Notes: generated from the letters alone by a model not told the origin. A DNA stretch of 64,000 nt from Pseudomonadota bacterium (GCA_023435725.1 JAEYRD010000035.1:1-64000); one strand, 5' to 3'. Shown: positions 31,913-38,219, numbered from the stretch's first letter. Numbers and translations: made by a program.

Positions 31913-33160
31913 ATGCCCGAGCCCGCGGCGCCGCTCGACTTTTCCGGCCTGATCCGGGATGGCGATCTCGTCGTGTGCGGGCAGGCGACGGCGGAGCCCG
32001 TCACTTTGACTGAAGCGTTGATGGCGCAGGCTGGGTATCTGCCGCCGTTCCGTATGATGGTCGGGCCGGTGTTCTCGGAGACGTTTTCCGCATCGTGCGC
32101 TCCTGGAGTCTCGTTCCTGAGCTACGGCGTGATCGGCAATGCGCGGCGGCTCGCGAAAGCCGGGCGGCTCGACGTGATTCCCAGCAACTACAGCGCCTTC
32201 TGCGCCGACTTCGCCGCGCGCCGCCACAAGGCCGATGTCGTTCTGGTGCAGCTCGCGGAGTCCGAAGGGCGCCTCAGCGCCAGCCTCTCCAACGATTACG
32301 TCATCGATGCCGCGCGCGGTGCGCGCCTCGTCATCGCCGAGATCAATCCGGAGGCGCCTTTTACGTTCGGGGCGGAATGGCCGCAGGACGTGCCGATTCA
32401 TATGCGCGTGGCGGCCCGCCGTCCGCCGGTTGAATTGGCCTCACCGCCGCTCGATGACATCTCGCGGCGCATTGCCGCGCATGCAGCGGGTCTGATTGCC
32501 GACAGCAGCACGCTGCAGTTCGGCGTGGGGCGCGTTCCGGACGCGATCCTCTCCTCGCTGTCCCATGCGCGCAATCTCGGCATCCATTCCGGCCTGATCA
32601 ACGATGCCGTCGTCGACCTGATCGAGCGCGGCGCGGTGACGAATGCGGAGAAGGGGATCGATCCCGGGATCACGGTCACCAACCAGGTGATCGGCACGAC
32701 GCGGCTCTATCGCTTCGTAAACGAGAACAAGGCTGTGTCGGTGCGGCCGACGTCATACACGCATGGCCAGAACGTGCTGGCGCGGATCAACCGGCTGGTC
32801 GCGATCAACTCGGCGCTCCAGGTCGGGCTCGACGGCAGCGTGAATTCCGAGACGCTGAATGGCATCGCGATCGGGGCGATCGGCGGACAGCTCGATTTCG
32901 TGCGGGGTGCCAATGCGTCCGCCGGCGGGAGGGCGATCATTGCGCTGCCGGCGACGGCGTCGGATGGCACCAGCCGGATCGTCGTGGATGTCGAGACGGT
33001 GACGACGCCTCGCGCCGATGTCGATGCCATCGTGACCGAATGGGGTGTGGCGGAGTTGCGCGGCCGTGGCCTTGCCGAGCGCGCGCGCCGCATGATCGCG
33101 ATTGCGGCGCCCGAGCATCGCGACGCGCTGTCGGCGCAGCTCCGCAGCTCCGTGCGCTAA
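31913..33160 (+). CDS. Acetyl-CoA hydrolase/CoA-transferase family protein (4-hydroxybutyrate CoA-transferase-like)
   Basis: This 415-residue protein belongs to the class I CoA-transferase family that includes 4-hydroxybutyrate CoA-transferase and Yersinia RipA. The second half has GIHSGLINDAVVDLIERG, ALQVGLDGSVNSETLNG (probable catalytic Glu) and GAIGGQLDFVRGANASAGG, all family hallmarks. It should move CoA between acetyl-CoA or succinyl-CoA and the pathway acid. The operon pair therefore encodes two CoA-transferases of unrelated classes, plus a ligase. It is the last gene of the plus-strand unit. Confidence 0.85.
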   Translation: MPEPAAPLDFSGLIRDGDLVVCGQATAEPVTLTEALMAQAGYLPPFRMMVGPVFSETFSASCAPGVSFLSYGVIGNARRLAKAGRLDVIPSNYSAFCADFAARRHKADVVLVQLAESEGRLSASLSNDYVIDAARGARLVIAEINPEAPFTFGAEWPQDVPIHMRVAARRPPVELASPPLDDISRRIAAHAAGLIADSSTLQFGVGRVPDAILSSLSHARNLGIHSGLINDAVVDLIERGAVTNAEKGIDPGITVTNQVIGTTRLYRFVNENKAVSVRPTSYTHGQNVLARINRLVAINSALQVGLDGSVNSETLNGIAIGAIGGQLDFVRGANASAGGRAIIALPATASDGTSRIVVDVETVTTPRADVDAIVTEWGVAELRGRGLAERARRMIAIAAPEHRDALSAQLRSSVR

Positions 33161-33272
33161 TCTTTTCTGAGAACTCCGCGCGCGAGACCGGCGTGCCATC
33201 GAACACGAAGGCAGGATCGGCCACGGCCTCGGTGCGGGTCAGCGATTGCAGCGAAAAGTCATTGGCGCTCAT
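33161..33272 (-). pseudogene. Possible 5' fragment of a decayed gene
   Basis: On the minus strand a frame starting MSANDFSLQSLTRTEAVADP and continuing AFVFDGTPVSRAEFSEK has protein-like composition. It continues only as low-quality sequence antisense to the CoA-transferase gene. The wording faintly recalls the N-terminus of adenylate-forming enzymes. I do not regard it as a functional gene. Confidence 0.2.
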
Positions 33273-33299
33273 GCCAATCGGAGTAACCCGATCGCGCAA

Positions 33300-33344
33300 G
33301 ACTGTCTACTTGGTGACTGTCTATTTGGTGACTGTCTACTTGGT
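33300..33344. repeat. Three 15-bp tandem repeats across the upp stop codon
   Basis: GACTGTCTACTTGGT (33300-33314), GACTGTCTATTTGGT (33315-33329) and GACTGTCTACTTGGT (33330-33344) are consecutive and nearly identical. The upp stop codon (33336-33338) lies in the third unit. Because the period is a multiple of three, units two and one repeat the stop in frame. Confidence 0.9.
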
Positions 33345-33971
33345 GCCGAACATCCGGTCGCCGGCGTCGCCCAGGCCCGGCACGATGTAACCGTGGTCGT
33401 TGAGCCGCTCGTCGATCGCGGCGGTCCAGACCGGCACGTCCGGATGCTCGCTCTGGAACTGCGCGATGCCCTCTGGTGCTGCCAGGAGGCACACGAAGCG
33501 GATGTCGCGGGCGCCGCGGGCCTTGAGCAGGGAGGCGCCGGCGCACGCCGAGTTGCCGGTCGCCAGCATCGGGTCCATCAGGATCACGGTACGGTCGGAC
33601 AGGTCCTGCGGCGCCTTGAAGTAATATTCCACGGCCTGCAACGTGTCGGGGTCGCGGTAGAGCCCGATATGGGCAATGCGTGCCGAAGGCATCAGCGCCA
33701 GCATGCCATCGAGGAAGCCGACGCCGGCGCGCAGGATCGGCGCCAGCGTGAGCTTCTTGCCGGCGATCTTCGGCGCCTGCATCGATGCGATCGGCGTTTC
33801 GATCTCGACCAGCTCCAGCGGCAAATCCCGCGTCACCTCGTAGCCGAGCAGCATCCCGATCTCGTTCAGGATCTCGCGAAAGCTCTTGGTCGAGCGGTCC
33901 TTCTCCCGCATCAGGGAGAGCTTGTGCTGGACCAGGGGATGGACGACGACGTTGACGCTGCTGGTGCTCAT
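33336..33971 (-). CDS. upp: Uracil phosphoribosyltransferase
   Basis: This 211-residue enzyme converts uracil plus PRPP to UMP in pyrimidine salvage. The PRPP-binding motif is VILMDPMLATGNSACAGASL near residue 130. The uracil-binding C-terminal segment GYIVPGLGDAGDRMFGT is intact, and RDKSTKSFREILNEIG is typical of bacterial Upp. The length matches the family (about 208 residues). It appears to be a single-gene unit; the 171 bp upstream contain only a small palindrome CCGCGGAATCCGCGG. The stop codon lies in a tandem repeat. Confidence 0.96.
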   Translation of the reverse strand: MSTSSVNVVVHPLVQHKLSLMREKDRSTKSFREILNEIGMLLGYEVTRDLPLELVEIETPIASMQAPKIAGKKLTLAPILRAGVGFLDGMLALMPSARIAHIGLYRDPDTLQAVEYYFKAPQDLSDRTVILMDPMLATGNSACAGASLLKARGARDIRFVCLLAAPEGIAQFQSEHPDVPVWTAAIDERLNDHGYIVPGLGDAGDRMFGTK

Positions 33972-34142
33972 GCAACCGCTCTACACGGTTCCGTGAAACT
34001 GCGCCAGATCGGCCGGGTCTTTTCCGCGGAATCCGCGGCCTCAGGCAAACATCGCGACCGCCGCCCGTGCCCGGTTGCTCGCCTCGTAGGCAGCCATGGT
34101 CGGTTCGCGATCGATCGCCATGCGTGTGGCTGCGAAGGAAGA

Positions 34143-34271
34143 CTAGACCCCTAGCCCGCGCGCGAGCAGCGTGATCACCAGCGTCAGGATGGCGCCCCAG
34201 ATCAGGCTCACCGTCATGGTCAGGATGGTCGTGGTGACCGCGTGTTCCAGATTACCCTTCATGAGCTGCAT
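34143..34271 (-). CDS. 42-residue single-span membrane peptide
   Basis: This short gene encodes MQLMKGNLEHAVTTTILTMT followed by a strongly hydrophobic stretch (VSLIWGAILTLVITLLARGL). It is thus a small inner-membrane peptide with one helix and a basic end. It is the last gene of a four-gene unit and its start overlaps the upstream small gene by 20 bp. A second start at 34262 (MKGNLEH) is possible. I do not recognise a family. Its place in the kdp-linked cluster behind a shared promoter motif suggests a role in the same stress response. Confidence 0.5.
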   Translation of the reverse strand: MQLMKGNLEHAVTTTILTMTVSLIWGAILTLVITLLARGLGV

Positions 34272-34365
34272 GTTGCTTGTCCGAGGCGGGCGCAGCGCCG
34301 ATGCGCATGCCGAGCAGCAGCGCGCCCATCAGTGCGACCAGGATGGCGATCTTGAACTCGATCAT
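34252..34365 (-). CDS. 37-residue single-span membrane peptide
   Basis: The product starts MIEFKIAILVALMGALLLGM and ends in a polar tail (PASDKQHAAHEG). It therefore has one transmembrane helix with a short hydrophilic C-terminus. The start overlaps the stop of the 118-residue gene by 4 bp (ATGA-type coupling), which is good evidence that it is translated. It belongs to the unit driven by the promoter at 35039-35083. No known family is recognised. Confidence 0.55.
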   Translation of the reverse strand: MIEFKIAILVALMGALLLGMRIGAAPASDKQHAAHEG

Positions 34366-34718
34366 GTCCGCAGCCTTTTCACCACGCGCGCAAGGAGCCG
34401 CCAGGCTCCCTCCGCCAGCACGATCAGCGGATTGCCGCGGTTCTCGACGTCGAGTTCGAAGGTCTCGGCAGGAAACACCAGCGCGCATCGTGTCGGCGCG
34501 CTCTGCCGGTTGGCGAAATCGATCGCGGAGCTCTTGAACAGGAAGAGCCCGCCGACGCGTCCGTTCGCTTCGCGCGCCACCCAAAGGCCGGCGCCGTTGC
34601 GTCCGATGAAGAACGCGGGGATGGCGGCACTGACAACATCCGGGTCGAGCGGTCTGAGCGCCGCCGCCTGCGTGGTCTCAGGCCGGGGATGGGCAGCTTG
34701 AAGGGCGATTGCGGCCAT
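34362..34718 (-). CDS. Uncharacterised protein with FIGRN/GGLF domain (paralogue of 36436-36690)
   Basis: This 118-residue soluble protein has the core AFFIGRNGAGLWVAREANGR then GGLFLFKSSAIDFA, and later FPAETFELDVENRG. The protein at 36436-36690 shows the same layout (FIGRN, GQWIAQEQNGLYGGLF, AIKYA, LPREIELDMG), so the two are paralogues in two different units of the cluster. The start at 34718 is chosen because GAGGAGG lies just upstream on the minus strand; 34748 is possible. The function is unknown. The compact strand-rich domain with conserved Gly, Arg and Trp suggests ligand or partner binding, which is speculation. Confidence 0.7.
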   Translation of the reverse strand: MAAIALQAAHPRPETTQAAALRPLDPDVVSAAIPAFFIGRNGAGLWVAREANGRVGGLFLFKSSAIDFANRQSAPTRCALVFPAETFELDVENRGNPLIVLAEGAWRLLARVVKRLRT

Positions 34719-34765
34719 GGCGGCCTCCTCACACATGTGCAAGGTCATGATGGTCTCGCGTCCGA

Positions 34766-34957
34766 TCAGGCGTGGAGGCGCCAGACATAGATTGCGGTCT
34801 TCAGCGCGATCAGCGCGGTGAGCACAGAGCCCATCGAGAGCACGGTCAGCGCGCCCAGGGCGAGGCGCGTGAGTTGGGCCTTGCGCTCCGCCGATATCCG
34901 CGCGGGATGTTCCCTCCAGTCGACAGGGCGTTCAACGCCATGTGTCAGCATCGACAT
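34766..34957 (-). CDS. 63-residue membrane protein, function unknown
   Basis: The product has a polar N-terminus (MSMLTHGVERPVDWREHPAR) and one hydrophobic helix (LALGALTVLSMGSVLTALIA) ending KTAIYVWRLHA. It is thus a one-span protein with a cytoplasmic or periplasmic head of about 30 residues. It is the first gene of a four-gene minus-strand unit, starting about 80 bp downstream of the shared promoter motif at 35039-35083. No family is recognised. Confidence 0.6.
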   Translation of the reverse strand: MSMLTHGVERPVDWREHPARISAERKAQLTRLALGALTVLSMGSVLTALIALKTAIYVWRLHA

Positions 34958-35038
34958 CTCTGTATTCCTTTATCAGCCCGGCGGCGGCTACAGCCTCCGC
35001 AATCTGCCTGGAATGATGACCATGAGCGCGTAGGATTG

Positions 35039-35083
35039 CGAGATGAGCGCCGGGGGGGGCGGCATAGGAAACTCATAAGGAAG
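35039..35083 (-). promoter_or_regulatory. Shared promoter A (11-bp direct repeats plus CTCG/-10 element)
   Basis: On the plus strand the repeats are GCATAGGAAAC (35062-35072) and TCATAAGGAAG (35073-35083). Read toward the gene this is TTATGAGTTTCCTAT. CTCG follows at 35042-35039 (21-nt spacer) and then CAATCCTACGC. It drives the four-gene unit starting at 34957. The box overlaps the stop codon of the upstream gene at 35073. The same layout occurs at three other places (36774, 37663, 37735). Confidence 0.65.
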
Positions 35084-35471
35084 CTGTCCGTCGCGCCGGC
35101 AGTCCTCTGAACAGGTCGCGGTTGCGTTTTGGGCGAGTCTCGGATGGGACAGCATCCGAACGGGCGATCCCGACGGCCGACGCAAGAGCGAGGCGCAACC
35201 GCGGCTCGTCGATTTGTTCGCAGAAGTGGCCGAGGACGGCTTGCGCGTCCTCTCCCTGTCCATTGATCGCCGCGCAGAGCCGGGAGCTGGTTCGCCGGAA
35301 GAAGTGGAGCGAGTCATCGGCGTTGCTCCGGCCGAGACGATCGAGTTCCCCGGCGAGAGCCGCAACGTTCAATCTGTCGCAATCGTCGCGTGTCACGGCA
35401 AAGCGCAGCAACGCCAATTGCCAGGCCCGGAGCAGCCTGCGTCGTCCATCGCCAGATGAGAGTGAATTCAT
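35073..35471 (-). CDS. Uncharacterised 132-residue protein
   Basis: This soluble, helix-rich, Arg/Leu-rich protein contains LLRAWQLALLRFAVTRDDCD, ELDRLGR and FFRRTSSRLCAAINGQ, with three cysteines and no membrane segment. It starts 25 bp after the DapA-like gene and is the last gene of the unit driven by the promoter at 36774-36817. Its final codons overlap the operator box of the next unit. I do not recognise a family. Codon use matches neighbouring genes, which supports that it is real. Confidence 0.55.
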   Translation of the reverse strand: MNSLSSGDGRRRLLRAWQLALLRFAVTRDDCDRLNVAALAGELDRLGRSNADDSLHFFRRTSSRLCAAINGQGEDAQAVLGHFCEQIDEPRLRLALASAVGIARSDAVPSETRPKRNRDLFRGLPARRTASL

Positions 35472-35496
35472 GTGAAATCCGCCCGGGCCTTGAACG

Positions 35497-36414
35497 TCAG
35501 GCGCCGATGCTGTCGATCAGCTCCTCGTCGGCGATCGCGGCGAATGCCTTCGCAACTTCCGACTGGGCGGCGTCATCGAGCGGCGCGATCGGCAGCCTCG
35601 TGGCGGGCGACATCAGGCCAAGCAGGCTGAGGGCGTATTTCAGCGCTGCCGGGCTCTCCTTGCCAAGGCAGGCGATGAGCGGGATGAGGCGCCTGTCGAG
35701 GTAGCGGGCGGATTGCAGGCGGCCTTGTCTGACCTGAGAGAAGATCGTGCGGCAGAGGTCCGGGGCGATGTTGGCGACTTCCGAGATCGCACCGTCGCCG
35801 CCGCTGGCGATGAAACCGAAGGCGGTGCCGTCGTCGCCGGACAGCAAGCGAAAGCCGGCCGGTAGGAGCCGGTTCAAGCGCATCGGGCGGGTGATGTCAC
35901 AGCTCCCATCGCGTAGGCCAACGAACTGGCGGGATTCGACGAGGCGCAAAAGCGTCTCGTCGGCCAGCGGGCGCAGCGTGCGGGACGGAACATCGTGCAG
36001 GATCACGGGCAATCCGGTCGAACCGGCGATGGCCCGGAAGTGCGCGAGCATCCCTTCTTGCATCGGCTTGTTGTAGGAGGGGACCACTGCCATCACGGCA
36101 TCAGCGCCGGCGGCCTCGGCGCGCCGCGCCAGCGCGATGGCATTGCCGGTTGCGTTCGACATGGCGCCGGCGATGATCCGGACCCGGCCGTGGGCGACAT
36201 CGACCGCGGTCCGAATGATCAGCTCCTGTTCGGCCGGCGAGAGCGTCGACGCTTCGCCGGCGGTCTCGCATACCACGTTGGCGGGAGCGCCGGCGCCGAT
36301 CTGGCGCTCGCAGAGTGCGGCGAACGCCCTGAGATCAATCGCGTCGGCCGCATCGAACGGCGTCGGCAGATCGGGAATGAAGCCTGTGAACCAGGCCGAG
36401 GGAGGGATGAACAT
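35497..36414 (-). CDS. Dihydrodipicolinate synthase-family protein lacking catalytic residues
   Basis: This 305-residue TIM-barrel protein aligns with DapA/NanA throughout: FIPDLPTPFD, TAGEASTL (for TTGESATL), VVPSYNKPMQEG, VILHDVPSRT and FVGLRDGSCD. The Schiff-base lysine (E. coli Lys161, in GIKEATG) is Arg168 here, and the proton-relay tyrosine (Tyr133, in YNVPSRT) is His140. The Tyr107 equivalent (Tyr114) is kept. It is therefore unlikely to make a Schiff base with pyruvate. It may bind a 2-oxo acid or sugar acid as a sensor or work by new chemistry. It sits in a stress cluster between two uncharacterised genes, not near lysine biosynthesis. Confidence 0.85.
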   Translation of the reverse strand: MFIPPSAWFTGFIPDLPTPFDAADAIDLRAFAALCERQIGAGAPANVVCETAGEASTLSPAEQELIIRTAVDVAHGRVRIIAGAMSNATGNAIALARRAEAAGADAVMAVVPSYNKPMQEGMLAHFRAIAGSTGLPVILHDVPSRTLRPLADETLLRLVESRQFVGLRDGSCDITRPMRLNRLLPAGFRLLSGDDGTAFGFIASGGDGAISEVANIAPDLCRTIFSQVRQGRLQSARYLDRRLIPLIACLGKESPAALKYALSLLGLMSPATRLPIAPLDDAAQSEVAKAFAAIADEELIDSIGA

Positions 36415-36435
36415 GGTCGTTGCGAAGTGGATGGA

Positions 36436-36690
36436 TCAGGCGGCGCGTTTGGGAATTACGGCATCTAGCCTCTTGCCCATGTCGAGTTCGATCTCGCGCG
36501 GCAGTTCGACGATGGTTTCGGGATGCTGGCCGTTTTCGAACAGCGCGTATTTGATCGCCTGAGCTCGGCTGACGAACAGGCCGCCATAGAGGCCGTTCTG
36601 TTCCTGGGCGATCCATTGTCCCCGGCGGTTCCTGCCGATGAAGACGATGGTGGAAGGCGAGCTGCACGATGGAGGTTCGACGAGTTTCAC
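36436..36690 (-). CDS. Uncharacterised protein with FIGRN/GGLF domain (paralogue of 34362-34718)
   Basis: This 84-residue protein consists almost entirely of the domain also seen at 34362-34718: IVFIGRNRRGQWIAQEQNGL, then GGLFVSRAQAIKYALFENGQ and VELPREIELDMG. There is no signal peptide or membrane span. It is the first gene of a three-gene unit with the DapA-like protein (21 bp downstream). It starts about 84 bp after the CTCG element of the shared promoter at 36774-36817. Function unknown. Confidence 0.7.
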   Translation of the reverse strand: MKLVEPPSCSSPSTIVFIGRNRRGQWIAQEQNGLYGGLFVSRAQAIKYALFENGQHPETIVELPREIELDMGKRLDAVIPKRAA

Positions 36691-36773
36691 TTTCGTATTC
36701 CTTCTGAACGACGCCGGCTTGGGACCGATATCCCTGCCTGCTCGTTCAATATCCGGTGTCGCGAATATGATTT

Positions 36774-36817
36774 CGAGCGTGGCCGTGCGGCGATCTCATA
36801 GGAAGCTCATAAAGCCC
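36774..36817 (-). promoter_or_regulatory. Shared promoter B (11-bp direct repeats plus CTCG/-10 element)
   Basis: The repeats are TCATAGGAAGC (36796-36806) and TCATAAAGCCC (36807-36817), with CTCATA repeated at exactly 11 bp. Read toward the gene: TTATGAGCTTCCTAT, 20 nt, CTCG (36777-36774), then AAATCATATTC. It should drive 36436-36690, the DapA-like gene and 35073-35471. Confidence 0.65.
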
Positions 36818-36822
36818 GGTCG

Positions 36823-37056
36823 TCAGGTCAGCTCATTGACGACATGAATCAGCGCGAACAGCGCGCCGAACGCGGCGCATTCGTCCCAATGATTGAGCGC
36901 GCCGCCGAACAGCGGCTCGCGCCTGAGGAGGGCGACAGTGGCGCACAGGACGATCGACATCCAGAGCAGAGCAGCGAGGCTTCGTCCGAACCCGATGCTC
37001 CCGAACACTGCAAAGCCGGCGAGAAGCGCGACGCGAACGGCAAAGCGCGCGATCAC
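36823..37056 (-). CDS. 77-residue membrane protein, three predicted spans
   Basis: Starting from GTG at 37054-37056 the product is MIARFAVRVALLAGFAVFGS..., with hydrophobic segments at residues about 8-24, 27-45 and 60-75 and a polar loop REPLFGGALNHWDECA. A TTG 12 bp upstream is an alternative start; the same frame further upstream overlaps the 155-residue gene and is unlikely. It follows that gene by 67 bp, in the unit driven by the promoter at 37663-37706. I do not recognise a family. Confidence 0.5.
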   Translation of the reverse strand: MIARFAVRVALLAGFAVFGSIGFGRSLAALLWMSIVLCATVALLRREPLFGGALNHWDECAAFGALFALIHVVNELT

Positions 37057-37123
37057 CCGTGTCGGGCTCAATGCCGGCGATATGTTCGAAGATTGCGGCA
37101 AGGCGCGAACCTGTCCGACCGGC

Positions 37124-37591
37124 TTAGCCGAAATTCTCGCAGCCAATAGGCTCGTAGAACGGATCCGGGGCGGGGCGGACGGTGGGAACGCTGGGCCGCG
37201 ACACCTCCATCGCAAATGCCTGGACCTCGATGAAGGCAGACAGCAATGCGAGCGCAAGATCGGCGTGGCAGGATTCCACCGCGGCGTCGAGCCAATCCGG
37301 CAATTCGCGCTCGCGCGAGAGGGCGCAATGCCACTCCCCCTCGTCATAGGCGATGCGGCGGACCTGCCACATCGGCAGCTCGAGATCGATCAGCGCCAGC
37401 GCGGCATCGGCCCAGGCCTCGGCATCGATCAGCCGCATGAGGCGCGCCGTACGCTCGCTTTGGCCAAGCGATGGGAAGCGCCGGCAGGCGTTGTCGATGA
37501 CGTCGAGCATCAGCATTCGCGTCATTCCCGGAGCCGCCCGAAGCCGCTGGCTGAGGGAAGATGGATCAAGGCGTCGAAGGACGGCGGTCAT
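37124..37591 (-). CDS. Uncharacterised 155-residue protein
   Basis: This soluble, mostly helical protein starts MTAVLRRLDPSSLSQRLRAA. Its most distinctive segments are LELPMWQVRRIAYDEGEWHC and ELPDWLDAAVESCHADLALA. The start at 37591 is supported by AGGAGGCC a few bases upstream. It is the first gene of the unit under the promoter at 37663-37706, divergent from the kdp unit. No known family is recognised. The Trp- and acid-rich centre suggests a binding rather than a catalytic protein, which is only an impression. Confidence 0.6.
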   Translation of the reverse strand: MTAVLRRLDPSSLSQRLRAAPGMTRMLMLDVIDNACRRFPSLGQSERTARLMRLIDAEAWADAALALIDLELPMWQVRRIAYDEGEWHCALSRERELPDWLDAAVESCHADLALALLSAFIEVQAFAMEVSRPSVPTVRPAPDPFYEPIGCENFG

Positions 37592-37662
37592 GTCTGGCCT
37601 CCTGGAAATGGCGTCGGTCAGTCGGCCGGCCTCTCCAAGATGGCCAAAACGGCATTTGAAAA

Positions 37663-37706
37663 CGAGATAGGGGCGGGGAGCGGGATATAGGGATCTCATA
37701 AGTGCC
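37663..37706 (-). promoter_or_regulatory. Shared promoter C (11-bp direct repeats plus CTCG/-10 element)
   Basis: The repeats are ATATAGGGATC (37685-37695) and TCATAAGTGCC (37696-37706). Read toward the gene: TTATGAGATCCCTAT, 20 nt, CTCG (37666-37663), then TTTTCAAATGC. It should drive 37124-37591 and 36823-37056, and lies 29 bp from the divergent promoter D. Confidence 0.65.
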
Positions 37707-37734
37707 AAGCGTTTGCCGTTCGGCGCCAGTTCCC

Positions 37735-37789
37735 GGCCTTTATGAGATTCCTATAACTTCGCCATAGCCCTCGTCTCGAAAACCTATGC
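37735..37789 (+). promoter_or_regulatory. Shared promoter D of the kdp unit
   Basis: On the plus strand GGCCTTTATGA (37735-37745) and GATTCCTATAA (37746-37756) give TTATGAGATTCCTAT, then 20 nt, CTCG at 37775-37778 and AAAACCTATGC. This is the same layout as promoters A-C but on the opposite strand, pointing to the kdp genes whose first small gene starts at 37927. KdpE, an OmpR/PhoB-type regulator encoded downstream, is the likely activator (inferred). Confidence 0.65.
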
Positions 37790-37926
37790 CCGGGGTGGCA
37801 CTTCAGCACGGTCAAAAGTCCCAGCTGGTGCCCATGGAAATGCGTTGCCTTTCCTTGTCCACGCGCCCGCCGGAATCCCGAGAAGTGGTTGCGCCGAACA
37901 TATAAGGCGTAACGAGGAGCATCCCC

Positions 37927-38010
37927 ATGATGGACATTCTGATGCTGGCGCTGGTTGCGGCCTTCTTCGCGCTGGCGATCGGCTACACCTACGCCTGCGA
38001 ACGGTTGTGA
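37927..38010 (+). CDS. 27-residue membrane peptide upstream of kdpF
   Basis: The product MMDILMLALVAAFFALAIGY ends TYACERL. It is a single hydrophobic helix with a short polar Cys-Glu-Arg end. A good ribosome-binding site (GAGGAG) lies 8 bp upstream. Peptides of this wording occur upstream of kdpF in other proteobacteria, usually unnamed. It begins the kdp unit and lies 11 bp before kdpF, which suggests a small accessory subunit of the potassium pump or a coupling leader. Confidence 0.65.
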   Translation: MMDILMLALVAAFFALAIGYTYACERL

Positions 38011-38021
38011 CGGAGCGGACC

Positions 38022-38111
38022 ATGATCTTCGACTATTCGCTCGCCGGTGCCGTCTCGTTCGGCCTCCTGATCTATCTCACCTACGCGCTGCTGCGGCCCG
38101 AGCGGTTCTGA
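38022..38111 (+). CDS. kdpF: K+-transporting ATPase subunit KdpF
   Basis: The 29-residue product MIFDYSLAGAVSFGLLIYLT ends YALLRPERF, the standard KdpF pattern of one helix followed by L-x-RPE-RF. KdpF stabilises the KdpFABC complex in the inner membrane. It is directly followed by another small frame at 38115 and then kdpA. Confidence 0.88.
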   Translation: MIFDYSLAGAVSFGLLIYLTYALLRPERF

Positions 38112-38114
38112 GCC

Positions 38115-38219
38115 GTGCTGCTGCTTCTCAAATTGCTGCTGGCGGACGCCGTGCTCGTCGCCTGCCTGCTTTCGGTGTTCCTGCCGCTGCTGCGCCGGGC
38201 ACCAAGCCTGAAGGGTTGA
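38115..38219 (+). CDS. Candidate 34-residue membrane peptide between kdpF and kdpA
   Basis: A GTG-initiated frame begins 3 bp after the kdpF stop and ends 4 bp before kdpA. It encodes MLLLLKLLLADAVLVACLLS followed by VFLPLLRRAPSLKG, a hydrophobic helix with a basic tail. There is no strong ribosome-binding site of its own, so it would rely on coupling to kdpF. It fills the kdpF-kdpA gap exactly, which argues for a real gene, but expression is unproven. Confidence 0.45.
   Translation: MLLLLKLLLADAVLVACLLSVFLPLLRRAPSLKG

Noticed and set aside
33300..33344. A CRISPR-like array or phase-variation tract
   Set aside because: The units are 15 bp with no spacers and no cas genes are nearby. It is a simple tandem duplication.
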